NCBI GenBank assembly: GCA_036559465.1
Contig: DATBTC010000072.1
Coordinates: forward strand, 1-64,000
Direction of reading: 5' to 3'
DNA from: JAHFPN01 sp036559465
Lineage (GTDB): Bacteria > Pseudomonadota > Alphaproteobacteria > Rhizobiales > Xanthobacteraceae
Length of the DNA: 64,000 nt
Below, one piece after another: positions 48,857-56,869 of this stretch (the stretch's first letter is position 1; each line of letters opens with the position of its first letter). A program made the position numbers and the translations under genes. Below the pieces are notes generated by a model. It made no database searches, was not told the DNA's origin, and saw only the letters and a program-made list of their open reading frames with translations.

Positions 48857-49696
48857 CTAGAGTGTGAAAGCAGGTGGCGGCGCGCAGTCGAGCGCGCTCA
48901 GCGCATCGAGCAACGTCCGGCGAAGCGCAAAGCCGTCTGGCGCGATAAGTCGCGCGATCAGAATTCCGTCGAACGCGCTGGCGCCGGCTTCAATCTCGTT
49001 TCCGAATGCCGCGCGCAGTGCATCGAGCCGCGTCTCCGCATCGGGCGCGACCTGCACGATGGTCGCGACTGCCGCCGCGCCCGCGGCCACCGCAGGGCGC
49101 GCCAAAAACTTCTCAATGCTTCCATCGAGCGTGAGCGCGTCGGCGAACACGAGCCGTCCGCCGTGGCGGATGCGCCATTGGTCGCGCCAGGTGCCGGAAC
49201 GGACACGCTCGTCCATCGCTGTGCGGCCGAATACGACCGCTTCGCAGATGGTGAGCCGCGCATCGGCCGCGACGTCCGCGTCCAATGTTCGCGCGACGCG
49301 GGCGCGGTCGAACAGAATGGTTTCCTGCGGCAGCCAGTCGAGCCGGGCGCCGGAGCGGGCTTGCAGACGCAGCGTAATGCGCGCCGCCGGGCCGTTAGCG
49401 CGATAGATTTTCTCCGCCGCCTGGCTGGTCAGCGAGACGCGTGCGCCCTCCCCGGCTTCGACTGCGATCTCGAGCCGGTCGCCGCCAGCAATGCCGCCAC
49501 CGGTATTGATCAGGATCGCTTCGAGCGCGTCTTCAGCGAGCCGCGGGAAACGCAGCCGCAGCGGTCCTGACTCTTCGACCTCGTACGCCTCGGTGCCGCC
49601 CTCGACCGTGCGAGCGACGAGACGCACCGCGCCGATGGCGCGGATCGAAGGCGGCAGGCCCGCCTTCACATCAGAGGGAGAGACGTTGACGGACAT
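48857..49696 (-). CDS. ureD: Urease accessory protein UreD (UreH)
   Basis: The 279-residue protein is the scaffold that links urease apoprotein to UreFG and channels nickel. Typical stretches are N-T-G-G-G-I-A-G-G-D-R-L near residue 67, T-S-Q-A-A-E-K-I-Y-R near 93, and L-D-W-L-P-Q-E-T-I-L-F near 118. It starts inside the 3' end of urtE (26-base overlap), linking urea transport and urease translation. It precedes UreAB by 17 bases. Confidence 0.95.
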   Translation of the reverse strand: MSVNVSPSDVKAGLPPSIRAIGAVRLVARTVEGGTEAYEVEESGPLRLRFPRLAEDALEAILINTGGGIAGGDRLEIAVEAGEGARVSLTSQAAEKIYRANGPAARITLRLQARSGARLDWLPQETILFDRARVARTLDADVAADARLTICEAVVFGRTAMDERVRSGTWRDQWRIRHGGRLVFADALTLDGSIEKFLARPAVAAGAAAVATIVQVAPDAETRLDALRAAFGNEIEAGASAFDGILIARLIAPDGFALRRTLLDALSALDCAPPPAFTL

Positions 49697-50366
49697 CGGT
49701 TTGCTGCATCGCCTCGCGGTCGCCGGAGAGCACGATCTGCCCGCGTTCCATCACCGCGAAGCTGTCGGCAAGCTCCTTGGCGAAATCGAAATACTGTTCC
49801 ACCAGCAGGATCGCGATGCCGCCACGGTTGCGCAAGTACTTAATTGCGTTGCCGATATCCTTGATGATCGAAGGCTGGATGCCCTCGGTCGGCTCGTCGA
49901 GCACGAGGACCTTTGGCCGCATCACAAGCGCGCGCGCGATGGCGAGCTGCTGTTGCTGACCGCCCGACAAGTCGCCGCCGCGCCGCCGCAGCATGTCCTT
50001 CAACACCGGAAACAGCGAATAGACGTCGTCGGGCACATCGCGGCTGGCACGTGGCAGAGGCGCGAAGCCGGTTTCCAAATTTTCCTCGACCGTCAACAGC
50101 GGGAAAATCTCGCGGCCCTGCGGCACATAGCCGACGCCGAGGCGCGCGCGTTCATAGGGCACGAGCTTCGTGATGTCCTTGCCGTCGAGCACGATCGATC
50201 CCGCGCTGACCGACTGCTGGCCGACGATGGCGCGCAGCAGGCTCGTCTTGCCGACGCCGTTACGACCCAAGACGCAGGTGACCTTGCCCGGCTCTACGTT
50301 CAGCGAAATCCCGCGCAGTGCCTGCGCGGCGCCGTAGAAGAGGTCGATGCCTTTCACTTCCAGCAT
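49671..50366 (-). CDS. urtE: Urea ABC transporter ATP-binding protein UrtE
   Basis: The 231-residue ATPase is the LivF-like subunit of the urea importer. Walker A is G-R-N-G-V-G-K-T-S near residue 35, the signature L-S-G-G-Q-Q-Q near 135, and Walker B V-L-V-L-D-E-P-T-E-G near 155. The order urtA-B-C-D-E and the adjacent urease genes separate it from branched-chain amino acid transporters. It begins 2 bases after urtD ends and overlaps ureD at its 3' end. Confidence 0.94.
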   Translation of the reverse strand: MLEVKGIDLFYGAAQALRGISLNVEPGKVTCVLGRNGVGKTSLLRAIVGQQSVSAGSIVLDGKDITKLVPYERARLGVGYVPQGREIFPLLTVEENLETGFAPLPRASRDVPDDVYSLFPVLKDMLRRRGGDLSGGQQQQLAIARALVMRPKVLVLDEPTEGIQPSIIKDIGNAIKYLRNRGGIAILLVEQYFDFAKELADSFAVMERGQIVLSGDREAMQQTDVRQRLSL

Positions 50367-50368
50367 CG

Positions 50369-51124
50369 TCAGCGTCCCAAATATACTTCGATCACCCGCT
50401 CATCGGCGGAGACTTGATCGAGCGAGCCTTCGGCCAGCACCGAGCCCTCGTGCAGCACGGTTACGCGCACGTTGAGTTCACGCACGAAGCTCATGTCGTG
50501 CTCGACCACGATCACCGTTCGATCGCGGTTAATCTCGCGTAGCAACTCGGCGGTCTGGTGGGTTTCGGCGTCGGTCATGCCGGCGGCAGGCTCATCCACC
50601 AGCAGCAGCCGCGGCTCTTGGGCCAGCAGCATGCCGATCTCGAGCCATTGTTTCTGACCGTGCGAGAGACGACCGGCAAGCCGGCTGCGGTGATCGGTAA
50701 GCCTCACAATTCCGAGCAGTTCATCAATGCGGTTGCGGGCCTGCGGATTCGGGCGCCAGAACGCCGCGGCCCGCGCGTTGCGGTTGCCGGCGAGCGCCAG
50801 CACCAGGTTGTCGTCGACCGAGTGGTGGTCGAAGACGGTCGGCTTCTGGAACTTGCGGCCGATGCCCAAAAGCGCGATCGCGGCCTCGTCGAGCTTGGTC
50901 AGATCGATCTCGCCGCCGAACAGCACGTCGCCCTCGTCGGGCCGGGTCTTGCCGGTGATGACGTCCATCATCGTGGTCTTGCCGGCGCCGTTAGGGCCGA
51001 TGATGGCCCGCATCTCGCCGGGCTCGACCACCAGCGACAATTTGTTGAGCGCACGGAAGCCGTCGAACGAGACGCTGACACCGTCGAGATAAAGGAGCGA
51101 TTGGGGCGAGGTGCCGAGGGTCAT
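50369..51124 (-). CDS. urtD: Urea ABC transporter ATP-binding protein UrtD
   Basis: The 251-residue ATPase is the LivG-like subunit. Walker A is G-P-N-G-A-G-K-T-T near residue 41, the signature L-S-H-G-Q-K-Q-W near 150, and Walker B L-L-L-V-D-E-P-A-A-G near 170, followed by the switch His in V-V-E-H-D-M. L-S-H-G-Q in place of L-S-G-G-Q is a frequent feature of UrtD. It dimerises with UrtE to power the urea permease. The gene follows urtC after a 4-base gap. Confidence 0.94.
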   Translation of the reverse strand: MTLGTSPQSLLYLDGVSVSFDGFRALNKLSLVVEPGEMRAIIGPNGAGKTTMMDVITGKTRPDEGDVLFGGEIDLTKLDEAAIALLGIGRKFQKPTVFDHHSVDDNLVLALAGNRNARAAAFWRPNPQARNRIDELLGIVRLTDHRSRLAGRLSHGQKQWLEIGMLLAQEPRLLLVDEPAAGMTDAETHQTAELLREINRDRTVIVVEHDMSFVRELNVRVTVLHEGSVLAEGSLDQVSADERVIEVYLGR

Positions 51125-51128
51125 GGCA

Positions 51129-52607
51129 CTACTCCGCCGCCTTTGGCACTTGTCCAGCTTCCAGCGCGACGCCGCTCACTGCGGCGCTGCCGCCGTTCGC
51201 GGGCTCTTTGCCGAACCAGTCGGAGATCGAGCCGACGATCCCCTTGGGCAACAGCAGTGTGACCAGGATGAACAATCCACCGAGCGCGAACAGCCAATAG
51301 GGAGCAAGCCCCACGGTCGTATAGGGCGAGATGAAGAAGCCGAAGACGAGCGCGCCGAATGTCGCGCCGACCGCGAGTGGATGGCCGGCCTTCACGAGGC
51401 TTACGATCGCGAGCAGCACGGCCACGGAAAGCGGTCCGACGTAACCGGCCAGGACCCCCGCCGTGCTGGGCGAGAAAGACGCGACCAGAAGCGGCAAAGC
51501 CCAGGCTGCCGCGGCGGCGGCGGCGCCAATCAGCGCGCCCAAGATCGCTTGCCGCATCCAGATCGCAATTCCGATCAAAACAACGACCGAAATCACCCCG
51601 AACATCCAATAGGGCACGACGGAGCCGCCGGTGAAGAAGGTCTTGGCGTAATTCACCACCACGGCGCCGAGCGCGGCGCCGACCAGCGTGCCGCGGCCGC
51701 CGACCGCGACCCAGATCACGATCTCGATGGAATTGGCCGGAGAGAACTCGCTCGGATTGATGATGCCGACCTGGGGCACATAGAGCGCACCGGCGAGACC
51801 GGCGAGGCACGCCGAGAGTACGAAGGCGGCGAGCTTGTAGTTCTCGACCCGGTAGCCGAGGAAGCGCACGCGCGATTCTTCGTCGCGGATCGCGACCAGA
51901 ACCTTGCCGAATTTCGACTTCACCAGCCACTGACAAAGCAGGAAGCCCAAAGCCAATGCCAGGGCCGAGAGGAAAAACAATACCGCCCGCGTCGTCGGCG
52001 CCTGGACGTTGAAGCCGAGGATGTCCTTGAAATCGGTGAGGCCGTTATTGCCGCCGAAGCCGAAGTTGTTGCGAAAGAAGCCGAGCATCAGCGCGAAGGT
52101 CAGCGCCTGGGTGATGATCGAGAGATAGACACCGGTGACGCGCGAGCGGAAGGCAAACCAGCCGAACACGAACGCCAGCACGGCGGGAACCAAGAATACC
52201 ATCAGCCCGGCATAGGCGAACCAGTTGAAGCCGTACCAGTAGACCGGAAGCTCCGGCCAGTTGAGAAACACCATGAAGTCGGGCCGGATCGGATCGGCGT
52301 AGACGCCGCGGGTGCCGATCTGGCGCATCAGGTACATGCCCATGGCGTAGCCGCCGAGCGCGAAGAACGCGCCGTGGCCGAGCGAAAGAATTCCGGCGTA
52401 GCCCCAGATCAAGTCCACGGCGACGGCGAGCAGCGCATAGCAAAGATATTTGCCGAGCAGCGGCACCCAATAGCTCTGGATATAGAACGGCGACGAGGGC
52501 GGCAGCAACAGATTGCACGCCGGCACCGCTACCGCGACGATCGCGAGCACGGCGAGGAACAGCCAGCCCCGGCCATCGAGCAGGCGCGCGGTCAAGGGCT
52601 GCCTCAT
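51129..52607 (-). CDS. urtC: Urea ABC transporter permease UrtC
   Basis: The 492-residue LivM-like permease has about ten membrane segments. The conserved Y-A-G-I-L-S-L-G-H-G-A-F-F-A-L-G-G-Y loop is near residue 70. G-N-N-G-L-T-D-F follows near 195, and the cytoplasmic coupling segment I-R-D-E-E-S-R-V-R-F-L-G-Y near 265. It is longer than typical LivM, because of an extra C-terminal membrane region (about 370-470). The start overlaps urtB by four bases (ATGA). Confidence 0.93.
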   Translation of the reverse strand: MRQPLTARLLDGRGWLFLAVLAIVAVAVPACNLLLPPSSPFYIQSYWVPLLGKYLCYALLAVAVDLIWGYAGILSLGHGAFFALGGYAMGMYLMRQIGTRGVYADPIRPDFMVFLNWPELPVYWYGFNWFAYAGLMVFLVPAVLAFVFGWFAFRSRVTGVYLSIITQALTFALMLGFFRNNFGFGGNNGLTDFKDILGFNVQAPTTRAVLFFLSALALALGFLLCQWLVKSKFGKVLVAIRDEESRVRFLGYRVENYKLAAFVLSACLAGLAGALYVPQVGIINPSEFSPANSIEIVIWVAVGGRGTLVGAALGAVVVNYAKTFFTGGSVVPYWMFGVISVVVLIGIAIWMRQAILGALIGAAAAAAAWALPLLVASFSPSTAGVLAGYVGPLSVAVLLAIVSLVKAGHPLAVGATFGALVFGFFISPYTTVGLAPYWLFALGGLFILVTLLLPKGIVGSISDWFGKEPANGGSAAVSGVALEAGQVPKAAE

Positions 52608-54211
52608 GCCTCGACTGCCCTGCCCTTGATCGCGAACAGGCCGCGCGGGCGCTTCTGGATGAAAAGGATGACGAGCACCAGGAAGATGATCTTGCCGAGC
52701 ACGGCACCGGTGACCGGCTCAAGCAATTTGTTGGCGATGCCGAGCGTCATGGCGCCGACCAGCGTTCCAAACAGATTTCCGACGCCGCCGAACACGACCA
52801 CCAGGAAGCTGTCGATGATGTAGCCCTGGCCGAGATTGGGCGAGACATTGTCAATCTGCGAGAGCGCGACGCCCGCGATGCCGGCGATGCCGGAGCCGAG
52901 CCCGAAGGTAAGCGCATCGACGCGGCTGGTGCGGATGCCCATGGAAGCGGCCATTTGGCGGTTTTGCACCACCGCGCGCATCTCCAGCCCGAAGCGCGTG
53001 ATGCGCAGCACGAACAGCAAGGCCGCGAATACCGCGAGCGAGAAGAGGATGATCCAGAGCCGACCGTAGGTGATGGAAAGCTGGCCGAGTTCGAAGGAGC
53101 CCGACATCCAGCTCGGCGAGCCGACTTCGCGGTTCGAGGACCCGAAGGTGGTGCGCACCGCCTGCTGGATGATCAGCGACAGGCCCCAGGTCGCCAGCAG
53201 CGTTTCCAGCGGCCGGCCATAGAGGTAGCGAATGATGCCGCGCTCGATCAGCAGGCCGATCGCGCCGGCCACGAGGAAGGCGAGCGGTACGGCGATGACG
53301 AGCGACCACTCGAACAAAGCGGGGTTGTTGCTGCGAATCCATTGCTGGACGACGAAGGTGACGTAAGCGCCGAGCATCACCATCTCGCCATGCGCCATGT
53401 TGATGACGCCCATGACGCCGAACGTGATGGCAAGGCCGATTGCGGCCAGCAACAGCACCGAGCCGAGCGAAAGCCCGTACCAGACGTTTTGCCCGAGGCT
53501 CCATACCGCGAGGTTGCGCTCCACGGCGGCGAGCGCGTCGGTGGCAGCTTGTTTCAAACTTGCCGGCGCGTCGGCCGGGAGCGAGCGCAACAGCGCAAGC
53601 GAATCCTGATCGCCGCGCGCCGCGACAATTCCGATGGCGGCGGCGCGATCGGCCGCCGGCGCGTCGGGTTTGAACACCAGAATCGCGGCACGGGCCTCGC
53701 CGAGCGCGCGCTTGATGCGCGGATCGGATTCCTTGGCGAGCGCCGCCTCGACGGCCGCGAGCGCGCCGGAATCGCGCGACTTGAACACAGCCTGGGCCGC
53801 GTCGAAGCGGACAACTGGATCGGCCGCAAGCAGCGTGAGCGCGCCGAGCGCGGCCTCGAGCGCGCGGCGTATGCGGTTATTGAGGCGGACCGGATCGAGG
53901 CCCGCAGGCTCCGGATCCACCAACTTCTTGGTGGCCGCTTCATAGAGCTTGCCGTCCTTGCCTTTGACGTAGACGGCCTTGGTGTCGGGGTGGAACAGGA
54001 GCCGGCCTTCGGCGGCGGCGGTCACCACGGTCGCGGCATCGGCGTGGCCGCTAGTCGCCAGCTCGACGATGGCAGTCTCGGTGTCGGGAAAGCTGTCGGT
54101 GGAGAATTTGGCGAGCGCGTCTTCAAAGGGGCCGGCGTGCGCCGGGACCGCACCGATGGCCGTCAGGAGGCCGATCGAAAGAGCGAGCAAGAGCGCTGCG
54201 AGGCTTCGCAT
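52604..54211 (-). CDS. urtB: Urea ABC transporter permease UrtB
   Basis: The 535-residue protein has a signal-like first helix (residues 1-26), then an extracytoplasmic helical region (about 27-235) with HEAT-like alanine repeats. A LivH-like permease follows (about 240-530), with M-G-V-I-N-M-A-H-G-E-M-V-M-L-G-A-Y near 265 and G-L-G-S-G-I-A-G-I-A-G near 435. The long N-terminal region is the usual UrtB feature that distinguishes it from LivH. It follows urtA after an 84-base gap containing a strong palindromic hairpin. Confidence 0.94.
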   Translation of the reverse strand: MRSLAALLLALSIGLLTAIGAVPAHAGPFEDALAKFSTDSFPDTETAIVELATSGHADAATVVTAAAEGRLLFHPDTKAVYVKGKDGKLYEAATKKLVDPEPAGLDPVRLNNRIRRALEAALGALTLLAADPVVRFDAAQAVFKSRDSGALAAVEAALAKESDPRIKRALGEARAAILVFKPDAPAADRAAAIGIVAARGDQDSLALLRSLPADAPASLKQAATDALAAVERNLAVWSLGQNVWYGLSLGSVLLLAAIGLAITFGVMGVINMAHGEMVMLGAYVTFVVQQWIRSNNPALFEWSLVIAVPLAFLVAGAIGLLIERGIIRYLYGRPLETLLATWGLSLIIQQAVRTTFGSSNREVGSPSWMSGSFELGQLSITYGRLWIILFSLAVFAALLFVLRITRFGLEMRAVVQNRQMAASMGIRTSRVDALTFGLGSGIAGIAGVALSQIDNVSPNLGQGYIIDSFLVVVFGGVGNLFGTLVGAMTLGIANKLLEPVTGAVLGKIIFLVLVILFIQKRPRGLFAIKGRAVEA

Positions 54212-54237
54212 TGTCGGGCGACCCCGTTCTTGATGGA

Positions 54238-54265
54238 CCGGGCGGGGAGCATGCTCCCCGCCCGG
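54238..54265 (-). terminator. 28-bp perfect palindrome between urtA and urtB
   Basis: CCGGGCGGGGAGC (54238-54250) and GCTCCCCGCCCGG (54253-54265) are exact reverse complements around a central AT. There is no T-run. It most likely forms a stable RNA hairpin that protects the urtA message and lowers urtB expression, as is common after periplasmic receptor genes; partial termination is possible. Confidence 0.7.
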
Positions 54266-54295
54266 CCGGATCAGGTCAAGCGATGCGGCGAAGAA

Positions 54296-55582
54296 TTAGG
54301 AGCCGCACTTCTTGGTGACTTTATTGTAGTTCCCGCACTTCAAGGTCTTCCAGTCGGCGATCAGATCCTTGGAATCCGGAAGATGGGTGGACCAGGCATC
54401 GCCGGGGACGAGACCCGAAGTTTTCCACACCACATCGAACTGCCCATCGGCGCGGACTTCGCCGATGAATACAGGCTTGGTGATGTGGTGGTTGGGCAGC
54501 ATCTCGGAGATGCCGCCGGTCAGGTTCGGCACCTTAACTCCGATGACGGCGTCGATGACCTTGTCCGGATTCGTGGTACCGGCCTTCTTCACCGCCTCGA
54601 CCCACATGGCGAAGCCGATGACGTGAGCTTCCATCGGATCGTTGGTGACGCGCTTCGGGTCCTTGATGAAGGCCTTCCACTTGGCGATGAACTCGGCGTT
54701 CTTCGCATCCTTGATCGACTGGAAGTAGTTCCAGGCGGCCAAGTGACCGAGCAACGGCTTGGTGTCGAGACCGGCGAGCTCTTCCTCGCCGACCGAGAAC
54801 GCCACGACCGGGATGTCGGTCGCCTTGATGCCCTGGTTGCCGAGCTCCTTATAGAACGGAACGTTGGCGTCGCCATTGATGGTGGACACCACCGCGGTCT
54901 TCTTGCCCGCCGTGCCGAACTTCTTGATGTCGGCGACGATGGTCTGGAAGTCGGCGTGCCCGAACGGCGTATAATTGATCATGATGTCTTCGGCCTTGAC
55001 GCCCTTCGACTTCAGATAGGCCTCAAGGATCTTGTTCGTGGTGCGCGGATAAACGTAGTCGGTGCCGGCCAGAACCCAGCGCTGTACTTTTTCGTTGGCC
55101 ATCAGGTAGTCGACGGCCGGGATCGCCTGCTGGTTCGGCGCGGCGCCGGTGTAGAACACGTTACGCTCGCTCTCCTCGCCCTCGTACTGCACCGGGTAGA
55201 ACAGGATCGAGTTCAGCTCCTTGAACACCGGCAACACGGATTTGCGCGACACTGAGGTCCAGCAGCCGAACACTACGGATACCTTGTCCTTGTTGATGAG
55301 CTCGCGCGCTTTCTCGGCGAACAGCGGCCAGTTCGAGGCCGGGTCGACGACGACCGCCTCGAGCTTCTTGCCGAGCAAGCCGCCCTTCTTGTTCTGCTCG
55401 TCGATGAGGAACAGCATGGTGTCCTTCAGCGTGGTCTCGCTGATGGCCATGGTGCCGGAGAGCGAATGCAGGATGCCGACCTTGATGGTCTCCTGCGCTA
55501 CCGCGGGCGCGGCAGCCATTGCATACGCGGCGGCACCGAAAGCAGCGGCGCCGAACGCGCGTCGGGTGATCAGTTTCAGCAT
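54296..55582 (-). CDS. urtA: Urea ABC transporter substrate-binding protein UrtA
   Basis: The 428-residue periplasmic receptor has a signal peptide with a twin-arginine element (T-R-R-A-F-G-A-A-A-F-G) and cleavage near A-V-A-Q, residue 31. Mature-domain hallmarks of UrtA are I-K-V-G-I-L-H-S-L-S-G-T-M-A-I-S-E near 35, F-G-C-W-T-S-V-S-R-K-S near 105, and Y-P-V-Q-Y-E-G-E-E near 130. It ends in Y-N-K-V-T-K-K-C-G-S. The ATG at 55582 was chosen over the longer open frame because the signal starts there. A sigma-54 promoter-like sequence lies about 65 bases upstream. Confidence 0.96.
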   Translation of the reverse strand: MLKLITRRAFGAAAFGAAAYAMAAAPAVAQETIKVGILHSLSGTMAISETTLKDTMLFLIDEQNKKGGLLGKKLEAVVVDPASNWPLFAEKARELINKDKVSVVFGCWTSVSRKSVLPVFKELNSILFYPVQYEGEESERNVFYTGAAPNQQAIPAVDYLMANEKVQRWVLAGTDYVYPRTTNKILEAYLKSKGVKAEDIMINYTPFGHADFQTIVADIKKFGTAGKKTAVVSTINGDANVPFYKELGNQGIKATDIPVVAFSVGEEELAGLDTKPLLGHLAAWNYFQSIKDAKNAEFIAKWKAFIKDPKRVTNDPMEAHVIGFAMWVEAVKKAGTTNPDKVIDAVIGVKVPNLTGGISEMLPNHHITKPVFIGEVRADGQFDVVWKTSGLVPGDAWSTHLPDSKDLIADWKTLKCGNYNKVTKKCGS

Positions 55583-55646
55583 GTAGAATCCCTCATGAGG
55601 TTCACGCGCACGCGCGACCCCCGTCACGCGTGCTCGGAGCCTATAT

Positions 55647-55662
55647 TGCAATGCACATGCCA
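55647..55662 (-). promoter_or_regulatory. Sigma-54 (-24/-12) promoter of urtA
   Basis: The minus strand reads TGGCATGTGCATTGCA, matching the TGGCAC-N5-TTGCA consensus at all but one position and having the diagnostic GG-N10-GC spacing. Transcription would begin near 55636, about 54 bases before the urtA ATG. This predicts RpoN/NtrC control of urea uptake and, through operon overlap, of the urease genes. Confidence 0.8.
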
Positions 55663-55773
55663 GCGTTCGGAGGGTCGCGATGCCTTGTAAATCAAAGGCT
55701 CGGCGGCGGGCTTGCACAAAAAACGTTCAGGTGCCGACGGACTGCCAGGTTATTAGGCAGGAGCAATAGGCGG

Positions 55774-56361
55774 TTATACAGCGGCCAGGAGGCAGCCGGC
55801 CAATACGATAGTGCCACCGATGATACGCAGCGCCGGGCGGCCCATGGCAAGCCTGCCGAGGGCCAAGCCAAACGAGATGCCCGCTGCGTGGATCAGCGCC
55901 GTCGCCAGCGCGAAGCCGGCGATATAGGGCGCCGCTTCGTTGCCCGCCGGGAGTTCAGCACCGTGTGCATGGCCGTGAAAGACCGCGAAGACACCCACCA
56001 GCGCCATGGCCAACGTAACCGGCATGCCGAGCGCCAGCGCCACCGGCAGCGAAATTGCGACGACTGAATGCAGGATCCCGTATTCGGTGCCCGGCAAGGG
56101 CAGTCCGGAGAAGGCCGCTACTGCCGCCAGCGCCATGACCGTCACGAACGTGCCCGGCACCAACCAGAGCGCCCGGCCACCCAGCTGAGCGGCCAGCAGG
56201 CCGACCGCGATCATGGCGAGGACATGATCCAGCCCGCCGAAGGGGTGGAAAAATCCAGACGAAAAACTGAAAACCGCCGCATGATCGGCATGGGCAAACG
56301 CCGAGCCGGACATTCCAACGCTGAGAGCGACGATGGTGAGTAGCCGCGAAAGCAGGATCAT
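55774..56361 (-). CDS. HupE/UreJ family membrane protein
   Basis: The 195-residue protein has a signal peptide ending near S-A-F-A-H-A, then six hydrophobic helices. The family motif H-P-F-G-G-L-D-H is near residue 40 with the conserved His and Asp. H-G-H-A-H-G follows near 130. HupE/UreJ proteins are thought to act as nickel (or sometimes cobalt) permeases supplying urease or hydrogenase. Its position upstream of urtA, a matching sigma-54 site, and the urease genes downstream support nickel supply for urease. I chose the ATG at 56361; the frame is open for seven more residues. Confidence 0.88.
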   Translation of the reverse strand: MILLSRLLTIVALSVGMSGSAFAHADHAAVFSFSSGFFHPFGGLDHVLAMIAVGLLAAQLGGRALWLVPGTFVTVMALAAVAAFSGLPLPGTEYGILHSVVAISLPVALALGMPVTLAMALVGVFAVFHGHAHGAELPAGNEAAPYIAGFALATALIHAAGISFGLALGRLAMGRPALRIIGGTIVLAGCLLAAV

Positions 56362-56391
56362 ATGAAACTCCAGCGCCCCCAAAGGTGGCCT

Positions 56392-56407
56392 TGCAATGCC
56401 CTTGCCA
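56392..56407 (-). promoter_or_regulatory. Sigma-54 (-24/-12) promoter of the hupE/ureJ-like gene
   Basis: The minus strand reads TGGCAAGGGCATTGCA with GG-N10-GC spacing, almost identical to the urtA site at 55647-55662 (13 of 16 bases). The predicted start is near 56381, about 20 bases before the ATG, with GGAG between. Confidence 0.75.
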
Positions 56408-56542
56408 GATTCCGGGAAAAATTGCGATCCCTCGCCCGTGCCCGAGGATACGGCTCCACCAAGCGGCGTTCTAGGAACTCAATTCCGTCAGTTTGTCGCG
56501 ATATTTTAGGAGATGATTCAGCCGATTGGCGCAGGGTATAGG

Positions 56543-56863
56543 ATGACCTACCGAGCCGTTGTTCTGGTCTCGCTCACAGCCGCAGTCCTGTTGGTGAGTG
56601 GCCTGACGATATATTGGAACCCGCTCGCCGAGAGGAGCCATCCGATGGCAAAGTCCGACGATCCGATCCTTCTCGCGCAGAATAAGCGCAGCGAACCATT
56701 GCCGCTTCCGCGCGATCCGGAGATCGCTGTGCGCGAGGAATACGACCTGGCCAAGGGACGCGGCACTGTGGAAGCGTTCGAGCTTTTCATCGCGCGGCAT
56801 CCCAACCACGCGCTAGCCACCGAAGCGCGGCGCGAGCTTGAGCGGCTAAAAGGCACGCGCTGA
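56543..56863 (+). CDS. Small membrane-anchored protein, function unknown
   Basis: The 106-residue protein has one N-terminal membrane segment (about 4-24). A charged tail follows, ending in a predicted helix pair: E-E-Y-D-L-A-K-G-R-G-T-V-E-A-F-E-L-F-I-A-R-H-P and A-L-A-T-E-A-R-R-E-L-E-R-L. The last part resembles a single TPR-like hairpin seen in several alphaproteobacterial secreted proteins. No family assignment is possible. The ATG at 56543 has an AGGG element; an ATG at 56513 is an alternative. It ends 6 bases before the convergent aminotransferase gene. Confidence 0.65.
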   Translation: MTYRAVVLVSLTAAVLLVSGLTIYWNPLAERSHPMAKSDDPILLAQNKRSEPLPLPRDPEIAVREEYDLAKGRGTVEAFELFIARHPNHALATEARRELERLKGTR

Positions 56864-56869
56864 ATTCGG

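Noticed and set aside
52955..55255. Long plus-strand open frame opposite urtB and urtA.
   Set aside because: Same reason: low-complexity translation opposite well-supported transporter genes.
55690..55735. Possible NtrC sites (TGCAC and GGTGCC half-sites) upstream of the urtA sigma-54 promoter.
   Set aside because: The half-sites are spaced about six bases wider than the NtrC consensus, so I do not call them as sites, although NtrC control remains plausible.
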